From: Megamonas sp. UBA1799
GTDB taxonomy: Bacteria > Bacillota > Negativicutes > Selenomonadales > Selenomonadaceae
Assembly: GCA_002319815.1 (NCBI GenBank)
Contig: DCFR01000052.1
Coordinates: 38,149 to 102,148, forward strand
DNA length: 64,000 bases
Direction of reading: 5' to 3'
Made by a program: the position numbers and the translations under genes. The first letter of the stretch is position 1, and each line of letters opens with the position of its first letter. Positions 16,530 through 25,277 of the stretch are shown one piece after another. Below the pieces are notes generated by a model. That model was not told where the DNA came from. It searched no databases and saw nothing but the letters and a program-made list of their open reading frames with translations.

Positions 16530-17336
16530 ATGAGTGCAATTAACGGATTAAGTTCTCTTCGTCAGCTGGATCAGACGCAGGCAGCGTCGGCAAAAAGTAT
16601 ACAGAAGATTACCAGCGGGTCGCAGTATCCTTCCGCGTCGGACGGAGCGTCGGCATATTCTATTTTGGTGCGGATGTATTCTAATATTGATGCTTCAGCG
16701 CAGTACAATAGCAATACACAGACGGCGAATGCTATGCTGTCGACAGCAGCCGGGGGCGTCAGCTCAACGGTGGATGCGCTGAGTTCACTGCAGCAGCAAT
16801 TGATGGGCGCGGCGAATGGTACCAACAGCCAGAGTGATATCGCTGCTATCGGTAAAAATGTCAATCAGACGATTGCGGCAGTCAATGACAATGCATCGGT
16901 TAAGTTCAATGGGCAGTCGCTGCTGGATGGATCGCAGCAGGTTACTGTGGCAGGCGAGCATGGGTATACGAATACCCGCTTGGGTGATATGACGGCTCAA
17001 GGTCTCGGCCTGACGGATAAGAACGGCAAGTCGGTCATTGATCTGTCCTCGCAGAAGGGCATTGCCAGTGCGCTGGATACAGTGAATAAAGCCTTGGACA
17101 AGGCTTTGAATGAATCGACGAATATTGGTGCGGCGCAACAGAATCTGTCATCCGCCTCGGCGAACTACACGACGCAGCAGACAAACCTGACGGCGGCAGC
17201 TTCGACGATGGGCGATACGGATCTTGCTTCGGAGGTAACGAAGCTTAAATCTTCGCAGACGCAGAATGCCTTGGCGCTCTATGCTGCGAAGCTGAACATG
17301 CATAGTCGGTCTTCCGTGCTGGCTTTACTGCAGTAA
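16530..17336 (+). CDS. Flagellin-like protein, not in a flagellar cluster
   Basis: 268 aa from ATG 16530, preceded by CAGGAGGTGG. The N-terminal helix region SIQKITSGSQYPSASDGASA replaces the usual KLSSG...DDAAG of flagellin but keeps the pattern. QTANAMLSTAAGGVSSTVDA and LMGAANGTNSQSDIAAIGK, then VKFNGQSLLDGS, match flagellin D1. The C-terminus (DLASEVTKLKSSQTQNALAL, then SRSSVLALLQ) is the flagellin D0/D1 return helix. The variable middle is short (about 60 residues). It could be a minor flagellin, a filament protein of another kind, or a decoupled paralogue; no other motility gene is nearby. Confidence 0.75.
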   Translation: MSAINGLSSLRQLDQTQAASAKSIQKITSGSQYPSASDGASAYSILVRMYSNIDASAQYNSNTQTANAMLSTAAGGVSSTVDALSSLQQQLMGAANGTNSQSDIAAIGKNVNQTIAAVNDNASVKFNGQSLLDGSQQVTVAGEHGYTNTRLGDMTAQGLGLTDKNGKSVIDLSSQKGIASALDTVNKALDKALNESTNIGAAQQNLSSASANYTTQQTNLTAAASTMGDTDLASEVTKLKSSQTQNALALYAAKLNMHSRSSVLALLQ

Positions 17337-17354
17337 GTAACATACGTATACTGA

Positions 17355-17386
17355 AAAGCTGCCACAGAGATGTGGCAGCTTTTTTA
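17355..17386 (+). terminator. Terminator after the flagellin-like gene
   Basis: Perfect 12-bp stem AAAGCTGCCACA / TGTGGCAGCTTT with a GAGA loop, followed by T residues. Confidence 0.9.
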
Positions 17387-17424
17387 TGAAATTTTCATCT
17401 GTGCCGTGTATAGTGAGGGCAAGG

Positions 17425-17454
17425 TTGGATTTTTGCGTCTATGTATGATAGAAT
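17425..17454 (+). promoter_or_regulatory. Candidate promoter of the def operon
   Basis: TTGGAT (17425-17430), 18 bases, TAGAAT (17449-17454), 36 bases before the def ATG. Confidence 0.45.
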
Positions 17455-17490
17455 TTATAGGATATCACTTTGTAAGGGGGATTTACGGTC

Positions 17491-17952
17491 ATGGCATTGT
17501 TGGAGATAAAAAAAGCAGGGGCGCCGGTGTTGAAGCAGGTATGCACGCCTATTCATAAAATTGATACAAAGCTGAAAAAGCTTCTGGACGATATGGCGGA
17601 GACGATGTATGAAGCCAATGGCGTTGGACTGGCAGCGCCGCAGGTCGGTGTTCCGATACGCATGGTAGTCATTGATGTGGGCAGCGGGCTGGTGGAGCTG
17701 CTCAATCCGGTGATTACCGAGCGTGAAGGGTCTGATGTTGATTCAGAAGGCTGTCTCAGCGTACCTAATATTTTTGGCGATGTGGAGCGCGCTGCTAAAG
17801 TGACGGTTGAATACATGAACCGGAACGGCAAGATAAGACAGCTGACAGCAGAAAAGCTTTTGGCGCGGTGCATTCAACATGAATTGGATCATTTGGACGG
17901 GACGCTTTTTATTGATATTGCCAAGAGTTTGCGCCGGGAGGAATCGAAATGA
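17491..17952 (+). CDS. def: Peptide deformylase
   Basis: 153 aa. All three catalytic motifs are present: GVGLAAPQVG (about residues 44-53), EGCLSVP (about 88-94) and QHELDHLDG (about 129-137), where Cys and the two His residues bind the metal and Glu is the general base. It removes the formyl group from nascent proteins. AAGGGGG lies 9 bases before the ATG. It overlaps fmt by four bases, pairing the enzyme that removes the formyl group with the one that adds it to Met-tRNA. Confidence 0.97.
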   Translation: MALLEIKKAGAPVLKQVCTPIHKIDTKLKKLLDDMAETMYEANGVGLAAPQVGVPIRMVVIDVGSGLVELLNPVITEREGSDVDSEGCLSVPNIFGDVERAAKVTVEYMNRNGKIRQLTAEKLLARCIQHELDHLDGTLFIDIAKSLRREESK

Positions 17953-18884
17953 AGCAGCTGCGAACCATTTTTATGGGAACGCCGGAGTTTTCGGTTCCCT
18001 GTTTGGAGAAACTGACTGCGGTGACGGAGGTAATCGGTGTTGTTACGCAGCCGGATAAGCCGCGCGGACGTGGGCAGCATCTGCAGCCTTCGCCGGTCAA
18101 GGTTTTTGCCCAGGCGCAGGGGATACCGGTTTATCAGCCGGTGAAAATTAAAGATGAGAGCTTTGTGCCTATATTGGAGCAGCTCAAGCCGGATTTGATT
18201 GTCGTTGTGGCTTTTGGGCAGATTTTATCGCAGCGTATTCTTGATATCCCTCCGGCTGGCTGTATTAATGTACATGCATCACTTTTGCCCCGCTACCGCG
18301 GCGCGGCTCCTATGCAGCGATGCCTTATGGATGGCGAAGCGCAGACGGGCGTGACGACCATGTTTATGGATGCTGGATTGGATACGGGCGACATGCTGCT
18401 GAAGGATGTGCTGCCGATCGGCCCGGACATGAATATGAACGAACTGCATGATGCGCTGATGGAACGCGGGGCGGCACTGCTTTTGCGCACGATTGAGGCG
18501 CTGCAGCAGGGAACTCTGGTGCGGGAGAAGCAAAATGATGCGGCTTCCAATTATGCGCCAATGCTGACCAAGGATACAGGCCGTATTGATTGGACAAAAT
18601 CAGCGCAGGAGATCCACAATCTGGTGCGTGCTTTGGATAGTTGGCCGGGCGCTTTTTGTACGTTTGACAACGCTAAATTTAAGATTTGGCGGACGCGGCT
18701 TACGGATCAGACCATTGCGGCTCAACCGGGCGAGATTGCTGCTTTTACCGCCGAGAGCATGCTGATTGGCACAGGGCAGGGGCTATTGGAAATTCTTGAG
18801 CTGCAGGCGCCGAATAAGAAACGCATGGCGGCAAAAGATTATTTGCGTGGGCATGCAATCCCATTGCATGCGTGTTTCGGATAA
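17949..18884 (+). CDS. fmt: Methionyl-tRNA formyltransferase
   Basis: 311 aa. IFMGTPEFSVPCLEKL opens the N-terminal Rossmann-like domain; NVHASLLPRYRGAAP (about 107-121) contains the catalytic Asn/His and the formyl-donor loop, and MDAGLDTGDML supplies the conserved Asp. The C-terminal OB-like domain (from about 205) binds the initiator tRNA. It uses 10-formyl-tetrahydrofolate to formylate Met-tRNA for initiation. It is translationally coupled to def and followed 14 bases later by the DUF116 gene. Confidence 0.97.
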   Translation: MKQLRTIFMGTPEFSVPCLEKLTAVTEVIGVVTQPDKPRGRGQHLQPSPVKVFAQAQGIPVYQPVKIKDESFVPILEQLKPDLIVVVAFGQILSQRILDIPPAGCINVHASLLPRYRGAAPMQRCLMDGEAQTGVTTMFMDAGLDTGDMLLKDVLPIGPDMNMNELHDALMERGAALLLRTIEALQQGTLVREKQNDAASNYAPMLTKDTGRIDWTKSAQEIHNLVRALDSWPGAFCTFDNAKFKIWRTRLTDQTIAAQPGEIAAFTAESMLIGTGQGLLEILELQAPNKKRMAAKDYLRGHAIPLHACFG

Positions 18885-18898
18885 AATGAGGGATAGTT

Positions 18899-19687
18899 AT
18901 GGTAGATCGTATGCATGTTAGTGAACGGCCGCGTAAACGATTGTTTATCGCACTGCTGTCTGTCAGTTTGCTGGTCATGGCTTTTCTGGCTTGGGCAGTC
19001 TGGCGCGTTAGTTATCTGGGCCTGCGGGAGATCAGCAGTTATTTGCCGCTGGTGCTGGGCATCCTTTTTGCCGGGGTATTTTTAGCGATTGGAATCGGAA
19101 TCGCCGGTATTGTCGGAGCGATTCTGGGGCTGCCATTTTTATCGATGTTTCAGCGGCGGACCTATGCGTTGATCAATTTGCTCTTTCCCATTGCGATTAT
19201 GCTGGGAAAGATTTTTGGCTTTAATCGGCGGAAGATTGAACGCTCGTTCATCGAGGTCAGCAATCAGATCATTCATCAGCAGCATATAAAGGTGCCGGCC
19301 GACCGGTTGCTGGTGGTTACACCGCATTGTTTACAGCTGGCTACTTGTCCGCATAAGATTACCCGAGACCCTATGGCCAACTGCCAGCGATGCGGGGGCT
19401 GTGATATTGGTGCTTTGACGGCGTTGGCGGAAGAGATGGGGTTTCACTTTTTTGTGGTGACCGGCGGAACGCTGGCTCGCCAAACGGTGAAAAAAATACG
19501 GCCCAAGGCGGTGCTGGCGATTGCCTGCGAACGTGATCTTACAAGCGGAATTCAGGATGTTTACCCGCTGCCGGCGGTTGGCGTGTTGAATATCCGGCCG
19601 AATGGGCCGTGCTATAATACGCATGTGGATATTGATCTGGTGCGGCAGGAAATACAAAAATTATTGCTCGATAAAGAGGAGAAATGA
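18899..19687 (+). CDS. DUF116 family membrane protein
   Basis: 262 aa. Two or three N-terminal membrane helices (about residues 15-35, 45-75, 85-105) are followed by a cytoplasmic DUF116 domain with conserved cysteines: CLQLATCPHKI, then NCQRCGGCDIGAL, then AIACERDL and RPNGPCYNT. The Cys pattern suggests metal or Fe-S binding. The function of the family is not established. Its position between fmt and rsmB is a recurrent Clostridia/Negativicutes arrangement. The start follows GAGGGATAG. Confidence 0.85.
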   Translation: MVDRMHVSERPRKRLFIALLSVSLLVMAFLAWAVWRVSYLGLREISSYLPLVLGILFAGVFLAIGIGIAGIVGAILGLPFLSMFQRRTYALINLLFPIAIMLGKIFGFNRRKIERSFIEVSNQIIHQQHIKVPADRLLVVTPHCLQLATCPHKITRDPMANCQRCGGCDIGALTALAEEMGFHFFVVTGGTLARQTVKKIRPKAVLAIACERDLTSGIQDVYPLPAVGVLNIRPNGPCYNTHVDIDLVRQEIQKLLLDKEEK

Positions 19688-21022
19688 ATGGATAAAGCGC
19701 GGGAAACAGCGATAAAAGTGCTGCATGAAGTTCACAGCAATGGCGCTTATGCCAATGTGGCGCTGGTGCAGGCTCTGCGGCGCGCGGCACTGAATGAAGC
19801 GGATCGGCGGTTTGTAACGGAACTGGTTTATGGAATTGTAAAAGCCGGAGATACGCTGGATTGGATGCTGCAGCGTTATGTAAATCGTCCTTTGTCCAAA
19901 ATGCCGCCGATGATTCAGGAAATTTTACGTCTGGGCTTATACCAGATCTTTTTTTTGGACAAGGTGCCGGCTTCCGCAGCCTGCAATGAGGCGGTAGAAC
20001 TGACAAAACGCTATGGACATGCCGGTATCAGAGGATTTGTGAATGCGGTGTTGAGAACGGCGGTACGGGAACCGGAAAAAGCGGTTTTTCCCAAAATACA
20101 AGGCCAGGAGGCGCAGTATCTGGCGCTGTCGGCCCAGCATCCGGTCTGGCTGGTAAAAAAATGGATATCGGCTTTTGGGTATGAAGAGACAGCGAAGCTG
20201 TGTGCTTTTGATAATACCGCACCGGTTTTGTCGGTCAGAACCAATACGCTGAAAACGGACCGAGAAGCTTTGCTGCGGACGCTGTCCGGTGAGGGCGTTG
20301 AAGCGGCGGCATCCGATTGGGCGCCGGAAGGGATTTTATTTGGAAAACACGGCGCTTTGGACTCACTGCCTTCACTGCAGCAAGGACTGTTTCAAGTACA
20401 GGATGAAAGTTCGATGCAAGTAGCGCATGTAATCGATCCGCAGCCGGGGGAGTTTGTGTTGGATGTCTGCAGCGCTCCAGGCGGCAAGACGACACATATG
20501 GCGGCTTTGATGAAGAATCAAGGGCATATTCTGGCTGTTGATATTTACGAAGGAAAGTTGGCGCGGCTGATGGAGAATGCTGTGCGGCTGGGCGTATCGA
20601 TTGTTGAAACAAAATGTCAGGATGCGCGTACGATTGGGGCGGTATATGCGGGACAGGCAGATCGCGTTCTGGTGGATGCTCCGTGTTCCGGACTGGGGGT
20701 GCTGCGCCGCAAACCGGATGCCCGTTGGCGAAAGACGCCGGCCGAATTGGCCGCGCTGCCTGAATTGCAGTTGGCGATCCTCCGGAGCGCTGCTTTGGCG
20801 GTCAAACCAGGCGGTGTTTTAGTATATAGCACCTGTACGATTACAGAAGAAGAAAACAGCGGCGTGGTTCGTGCTTTTTTGGATGAACAGCCCAATTTTG
20901 CACTGGAAATAACCGGGGATTTTTTGCCAGTGAAGAGACGATCGGATTCTATGGTGCAGCTGTATCCGCAGCATGATGGAACCGATGGGTTTTTTATTGC
21001 CCGGATGAAAAGAAGGATGTAA
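19688..21022 (+). CDS. rsmB: 16S rRNA (cytosine-967-C5)-methyltransferase RsmB
   Basis: 444 aa. Residues 1-140 are the NusB-like RNA-binding domain (FVTELVYGIVK, FLDKVPASAACNEAVELTK), followed by the RsmB/NOP methyltransferase domain. VLDVCSAPGGKTTHMA binds S-adenosylmethionine, DAPCSGLGVLRRKPD carries one catalytic Cys and VYSTCTITEEEN the other. It methylates C967 of 16S rRNA. The ATG directly follows the DUF116 stop, and rlmN begins two bases after its end. Confidence 0.95.
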   Translation: MDKARETAIKVLHEVHSNGAYANVALVQALRRAALNEADRRFVTELVYGIVKAGDTLDWMLQRYVNRPLSKMPPMIQEILRLGLYQIFFLDKVPASAACNEAVELTKRYGHAGIRGFVNAVLRTAVREPEKAVFPKIQGQEAQYLALSAQHPVWLVKKWISAFGYEETAKLCAFDNTAPVLSVRTNTLKTDREALLRTLSGEGVEAAASDWAPEGILFGKHGALDSLPSLQQGLFQVQDESSMQVAHVIDPQPGEFVLDVCSAPGGKTTHMAALMKNQGHILAVDIYEGKLARLMENAVRLGVSIVETKCQDARTIGAVYAGQADRVLVDAPCSGLGVLRRKPDARWRKTPAELAALPELQLAILRSAALAVKPGGVLVYSTCTITEEENSGVVRAFLDEQPNFALEITGDFLPVKRRSDSMVQLYPQHDGTDGFFIARMKRRM

Positions 21023-21023
21023 A

Positions 21024-22061
21024 TTGCAAAATATTTTTGGTCTGACAGTAGAAGAACTGACGGTGTTGCTTCGCCCTTGGAAAGTACCTGCTTATCGTGC
21101 TCGTCAGATTGCCGAATGGATGTATCAGCGACAAGCGGATTCTTTTTCCGTAATGACAAATTTGCCGGCTGTTTTGCGGGAGCAGTTGGCCGAGAAGCTG
21201 CTCATACAGCGAGCTTCAATGCTGGACCGATGGGATTCCGCGGACCGGCGGACGACAAAGTTCCTGCTGGCCTTTGCCGATGGCGTTGCTGTCGAAACGG
21301 TTCTTATGCGGCATTCGTATGGTAATAGTATTTGTGTATCGACGCAGGCCGGCTGTGCGATGGGGTGCGTTTTTTGCGCTTCGACCGTACATGGCGTAGT
21401 GCGTAATCTGACGGTGGGAGAGATGTTGGCGCAGACTATTTTTATCAATGATTTTTTAAAGTCTGGGCAGGAGCGCGTCGATACGATGGTATTGATGGGC
21501 TCGGGAGAGCCTTTAATGAATTATGAGAATGTGCTGGGCTTTATCCGGCTGGTTCATGAGCCGTATTGTCTGAATCTTGGCTATCGGAACATTACGTTAT
21601 CTACCTCGGGCATTGTGCCGCAGATGTATGCTTTGGCAAAAGAAAATCTGCCGATTACCTTGTCGGTATCCCTGCATGCACCGAATGATGAAATTCGTTC
21701 CCAGCTGATGCCCGTGAACAAAAAGTATCCTATTGCGGCGGTCGTTGCCGCTGGCAGGGATTATGCCGAGCAGACGAAGCGCCGGGTGACATATGAATAT
21801 ATTCTGATTGATGGCGTCAATGACAGCGAGGAAGCGGCTCGGGAATTGAGTCAGCTGCTGCGCCATCAGCTGGCCAGTGTCAATCTGATTCCCATCAATC
21901 CGGTGGCGGAACGCCATTTGCAGCGGCCTTCGGCAGAACATGTCGAGCGGTTTGCCGCCATGTTGGAACGATGTCACATAACCGCCACGGTTCGTCGGGA
22001 AATGGGGACGGATATTCAGGCGGCCTGCGGACAGCTGCGCAACCAGCATTTAAAGCCCTGA
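21024..22061 (+). CDS. rlmN: 23S rRNA (adenine-2503-C2)/tRNA methyltransferase RlmN
   Basis: 345 aa radical SAM enzyme. The cluster motif C-x3-C-x2-C appears as CAMGCVFC near residue 112; the conserved GSGEPLMNYENV follows, and the methyl-carrying Cys is in the C-terminal IQAACGQL. It methylates A2503 of 23S rRNA and A37 of some tRNAs. TTG at 21024 has AGAAGGATG upstream. It ends the translation block: a strong new promoter for the envelope-signalling operon lies just after its stop. Confidence 0.95.
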   Translation: MQNIFGLTVEELTVLLRPWKVPAYRARQIAEWMYQRQADSFSVMTNLPAVLREQLAEKLLIQRASMLDRWDSADRRTTKFLLAFADGVAVETVLMRHSYGNSICVSTQAGCAMGCVFCASTVHGVVRNLTVGEMLAQTIFINDFLKSGQERVDTMVLMGSGEPLMNYENVLGFIRLVHEPYCLNLGYRNITLSTSGIVPQMYALAKENLPITLSVSLHAPNDEIRSQLMPVNKKYPIAAVVAAGRDYAEQTKRRVTYEYILIDGVNDSEEAARELSQLLRHQLASVNLIPINPVAERHLQRPSAEHVERFAAMLERCHITATVRREMGTDIQAACGQLRNQHLKP

Positions 22062-22070
22062 ATGCGTTTT

Positions 22071-22099
22071 TTGACTTGTATCCGGGACTGCCCTATAAT
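22071..22099 (+). promoter_or_regulatory. Promoter of the FHA-Stp-FtsW-PBP-PknB operon
   Basis: TTGACT (22071-22076), 17 bases, TATAAT (22094-22099), directly after the rlmN stop and 28 bases before the GTG of the first FHA gene. Both boxes are near consensus. Confidence 0.8.
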
Positions 22100-22126
22100 G
22101 AAGAAGTATGGCTGGGGAGTGAGTCA

Positions 22127-22864
22127 GTGGGATTTGTAAAATGGGAATCTTTTTTAGAAAAGCATATTGAAGGGTTCTTTAATAAAAAATTCAGCAGTGA
22201 ACTGGAGCCGCCGGAAATAGAGAAGGCGCTGGGCCATGAGCTGGAGCGCTGTCGTAAAAGGACTCGCGGCGGCAGTCAGGTGCCCAATGCCTATGAGATC
22301 AGCATGGGGACCGAGGATTATCAGCGGCTGTCTTCCAAAAGATTGTTGGATGAACTTTATCTTTTTATCGAAAAAAATCTTATTTTGACGGATACATTTA
22401 TGGATGGCCGATTGCAGCTGACATTCCGGGAAGATCAGACGTTGTCTTTGGGTATGTGCGGCGTGTCTTCACATTATGAGGAAGCCGCCGCTGTTGACGT
22501 AATGGAGACGCAGCATACGCTGGTTCTGAATCGTTCGGCATTTACTTTGCCATTAAATCTGCCGACCGAGTATAAGATGGCATCTTTGACGGTAATCGAG
22601 GGTCCGGATCTGGATTCTTATCTTGAATTTGGTGAAAAGAAAATCTATATCGGACGGCGGGACAAAAATGATTTTATTCTGACCGATACCAAGGCTTCCC
22701 GGCTGCATGCTTATGTTGCGTTTGAAAGGCACCGTCATGTTTTGTACGATGCTAAAAGCCTGAATGGTACTTTTGTTGATGACCGGCGGGTTACATCGGT
22801 GTGCCTGCGAGCTGGGGACAGGATACGGATCGGCAGTACTGTCCTGCTTTATGAGGTGATTTGA
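22127..22864 (+). CDS. FhaA-like protein: DUF3662 plus FHA domain
   Basis: About 245 aa from GTG 22127, which has GGGGAG seven bases upstream; the open frame extends back into rlmN without a start signal. Residues 1-115 match the DUF3662 domain of actinobacterial FhaA (LEKHIEGFFNKKF, PNAYEISM); residues 150-245 are an FHA domain (KKIYIGRRDKNDFIL, KASRLHAYVAFE, SLNGTFVDDRRV, LRAGDRIRIGSTVL) with the Arg, Ser and Asn that read phosphothreonine. It probably docks proteins phosphorylated by the PASTA kinase five genes downstream. Confidence 0.88.
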   Translation: MGFVKWESFLEKHIEGFFNKKFSSELEPPEIEKALGHELERCRKRTRGGSQVPNAYEISMGTEDYQRLSSKRLLDELYLFIEKNLILTDTFMDGRLQLTFREDQTLSLGMCGVSSHYEEAAAVDVMETQHTLVLNRSAFTLPLNLPTEYKMASLTVIEGPDLDSYLEFGEKKIYIGRRDKNDFILTDTKASRLHAYVAFERHRHVLYDAKSLNGTFVDDRRVTSVCLRAGDRIRIGSTVLLYEVI

Positions 22865-22865
22865 C

Positions 22866-23312
22866 GTGCAGACAGCATTTCTTATTCGAATAGTGAGTGT
22901 CGTGCTGCAATATGGTATGCTGCTTTTCTTATTCATGTTTGTGTTACGAGTGGCCCGGCTGATACAACGGGATATCAAAGGAAAAGCGGCGTTCGGCGTT
23001 CGTGAGACGACTGCTGCCGAAGCAATCCTTACAGTATTGCAGGCACCGGATGCGTCGCTGGTCGGCCGAAGGTTTGCGTTTACAGCGGAGATAGCAATCG
23101 GCCGCAGTCCAGATAATGATATTGTTCTCAATGATACGTTTGTATCTCACCATCATGCGGTGATCACTCGTTTTAATAATTTGTTCGTGATAGAGGATTT
23201 AGCGAGCAGTAATCACACTTATGTCAATGATGAGTGCCTGCAGCAAAAAACGTATTTGCAGGCAAACGACCGCATTCGTATCGGTGGGGTAATCTTGAGA
23301 TTTGAGAGGTGA
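22866..23312 (+). CDS. FhaB-like membrane-anchored FHA protein
   Basis: 148 aa. A single N-terminal membrane helix (VLQYGMLLFLFMFVLRV, about residues 13-29) precedes an FHA domain (IAIGRSPDNDIVL, FVSHHHAVITRF, SSNHTYVNDECL, ANDRIRIGGVILRF). The GTG start lies one base after the previous stop. Phosphothreonine-binding residues Arg, Ser and Asn are kept. It resembles FhaB/FipA, which is recruited to divisome or elongation proteins in actinobacteria; a similar role with the FtsW/RodA and PBP genes here is inferred. Confidence 0.85.
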   Translation: MQTAFLIRIVSVVLQYGMLLFLFMFVLRVARLIQRDIKGKAAFGVRETTAAEAILTVLQAPDASLVGRRFAFTAEIAIGRSPDNDIVLNDTFVSHHHAVITRFNNLFVIEDLASSNHTYVNDECLQQKTYLQANDRIRIGGVILRFER

Positions 23313-23317
23313 GCATT

Positions 23318-24028
23318 TTGACCAAAGTGTATCAAGCAACCGATATAGGGACGACGCGTCCTACCAATGAGGACAGTCTCGCCTGTATAGAACCAGATAC
23401 ATATATTGTGGCCGATGGCATGGGCGGCCATGCTGCCGGAGAAGTGGCCAGCCGGATTTTAGTCAATACGGCACGGGCTGTTCTGGCACCGGATACCGTT
23501 TATAGCGAGCAAATTCTGAGGGGAGTTGTACTGCAGGCCAATCGGGCCATGCTGGAGGCTATTCAGCAGCATCCCGAATATACTGGCATGGGGACTACGG
23601 CTACGCTTTTTCATCGGGAGCGCGGGCAAGGCTACTGGGCTCATGTGGGCGACAGCCGTCTCTATTTGCTGCATCAGGATTGTTTGCAGCAAATCACCCG
23701 GGATCATTCGCTGGTTTCTGATTTAGTGGATAATGGCTCGATTACGCCGGCAGAGGCGCGCGTTCATCCGCGCCGCAATGTGCTGACGCGGGCGGTGGGA
23801 GTGGAGGCCGATCTGACTGTCGATACGGGAAGCTTTCCGCTGCAGTCGGGGGACATGGTTTTGCTTTGCAGCGATGGTCTGACAACGGTTTTGTCGGATA
23901 CGGCTATCCGGCAGATTTTACAGAATGATCCGGCTGAGGATAAAGCTGATGCGCTGGTCAAGAATGCTTTAGCGGCTCAGAGTCATGATAATATTACGGC
24001 TATTGTAGTGATGATTTATGATGTATAG
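23318..24028 (+). CDS. stp: PP2C-type serine/threonine phosphatase (Stp/PrpC)
   Basis: About 236 aa from TTG 23318 (GAGG eight bases upstream); a GTG at 23309 is the alternative. The metal-binding motifs of bacterial PP2C are complete: DIGTTRPTNEDS, VADGMGGHAAGEVAS, GMGTTATL, AHVGDSRLYLL, DHSLVSDLVDNG, LLCSDGLT and HDNITAIVV. It reverses phosphorylation by the PASTA kinase at 26685 in the same operon. It overlaps the FHA gene before it and ftsW after it (11 bases), so translation is coupled. Confidence 0.93.
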   Translation: MTKVYQATDIGTTRPTNEDSLACIEPDTYIVADGMGGHAAGEVASRILVNTARAVLAPDTVYSEQILRGVVLQANRAMLEAIQQHPEYTGMGTTATLFHRERGQGYWAHVGDSRLYLLHQDCLQQITRDHSLVSDLVDNGSITPAEARVHPRRNVLTRAVGVEADLTVDTGSFPLQSGDMVLLCSDGLTTVLSDTAIRQILQNDPAEDKADALVKNALAAQSHDNITAIVVMIYDV

Positions 24029-25277
24029 GGCAAATTGGCGGCTGTTGCTGCTTCCAGCAGGAATTTTGCTGCTGGGAACCGGGGTGCTGGAGCTGAAGCA
24101 GTATCCTCATCTGCAGACAGATTTTTTGCCATGGCTGGCAGCAGTTATTATCGCATCTTTTTTGGTGCAGTTTTTTTTGCAGCGGCGGTTGCCCGGCTCT
24201 GACGGACTGCTGTTTCCGCTGGTTATGTTTTTTTCCAGTATGGGGCTGATGATGATCGCCCGCTTGAAACCGGTGTTGTTTATTCCCCAGCTGCGCTGGC
24301 TGTTGATTGGCATGCTGGTTTTTTGTTTGGTTGTTTTTTTTGCCAAGCAGATCCGACCATGGCTGCATTATCAATATTTACTAGGAGTTACCTGTATTTT
24401 GCTGCTGCTGCTGCCGTTGGTTCTGGGTACGGAAATTGGCGGCAGCCGGAACTGGCTGGTGTTTGGGCCGTTCCAAGTGCAGCCTTCGGAATTCAGCAAG
24501 ATCCTGATTGTGATGTTTCTATCGTCTTATCTGGCGGATCACCGCAATTTGCTTACGCTGCCCAGCCGGAAGTTTCTGTTTCTGGAACTGCCGCCGCTTC
24601 GTTTTATTGCGCCGCTGCTGTTGATTTGGAGCATGGCGTTGCTGATGTTTGTTGTGGCGAAGGATTTGGGATCGGCATTGCTTTTCTTTGGCATTGCGAT
24701 TTTAATGACATATATGGCGACCGGGCGTAAATCATATATTTTTTTGGCAATGGTGTTTTTTTCCGCGGCGTCGGCGTTCAGCTATTTCTTGTTTGCGCAT
24801 GTGCGTGTCAGATTTGCTATCTGGCTGCATCCCTGGGCCGATCCTAATGGACAGGCCTATCAGATCGTGCAGTCGCTGTTTGCTTTTGGCGCCGGTGGGG
24901 TCTGGGGCACTGGTTTTGCCCATGGGCATCCGGGTTTTATCCCCGAAGTTCATACGGATTTTATCTTTTCGGCGATTGGCGAAGAGTTCGGCCTTTTAGG
25001 CGTGATTCTGATCATGATCGGCTATGCAATTTTATTTTACCGGAGCATTCTGATTGCGCTGGCTTGTCAGGCCGATCAGCAGAAACTTTTAGCTGCCGGC
25101 TGCGGCATCGTTTTCTTTCTGCAGGCATTTATTATCATTGCCGGTGTTACTAAATTCTTGCCGCTTACCGGTGTAACGCTGCCTTTTATCAGTTATGGCG
25201 GCAGCTCGATGGTATCCGGATTTATTTTGCTTGGTTTGTTGGCGGCGCTGTCAAAAAAGGAGAATGGCCATGCGTAG
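24018..25277 (+). CDS. SEDS peptidoglycan glycosyltransferase (FtsW/RodA/SpoVE family)
   Basis: 419 aa with about ten membrane helices. Family marks are GGSRNWLVFGPFQVQPSEFSK (shown in outline, near 136-156), the KDLGSALLFFG segment near 215, FIPEVHTDFIFSAIGEEFG near 308 and the C-terminal LPFISYGGSSM. SEDS proteins polymerise lipid II into glycan strands with a partner class B PBP, which is the next gene. Whether it serves division or elongation cannot be told from sequence. ATG 24018 overlaps the phosphatase gene. Confidence 0.93.
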   Translation: MMYRANWRLLLLPAGILLLGTGVLELKQYPHLQTDFLPWLAAVIIASFLVQFFLQRRLPGSDGLLFPLVMFFSSMGLMMIARLKPVLFIPQLRWLLIGMLVFCLVVFFAKQIRPWLHYQYLLGVTCILLLLLPLVLGTEIGGSRNWLVFGPFQVQPSEFSKILIVMFLSSYLADHRNLLTLPSRKFLFLELPPLRFIAPLLLIWSMALLMFVVAKDLGSALLFFGIAILMTYMATGRKSYIFLAMVFFSAASAFSYFLFAHVRVRFAIWLHPWADPNGQAYQIVQSLFAFGAGGVWGTGFAHGHPGFIPEVHTDFIFSAIGEEFGLLGVILIMIGYAILFYRSILIALACQADQQKLLAAGCGIVFFLQAFIIIAGVTKFLPLTGVTLPFISYGGSSMVSGFILLGLLAALSKKENGHA

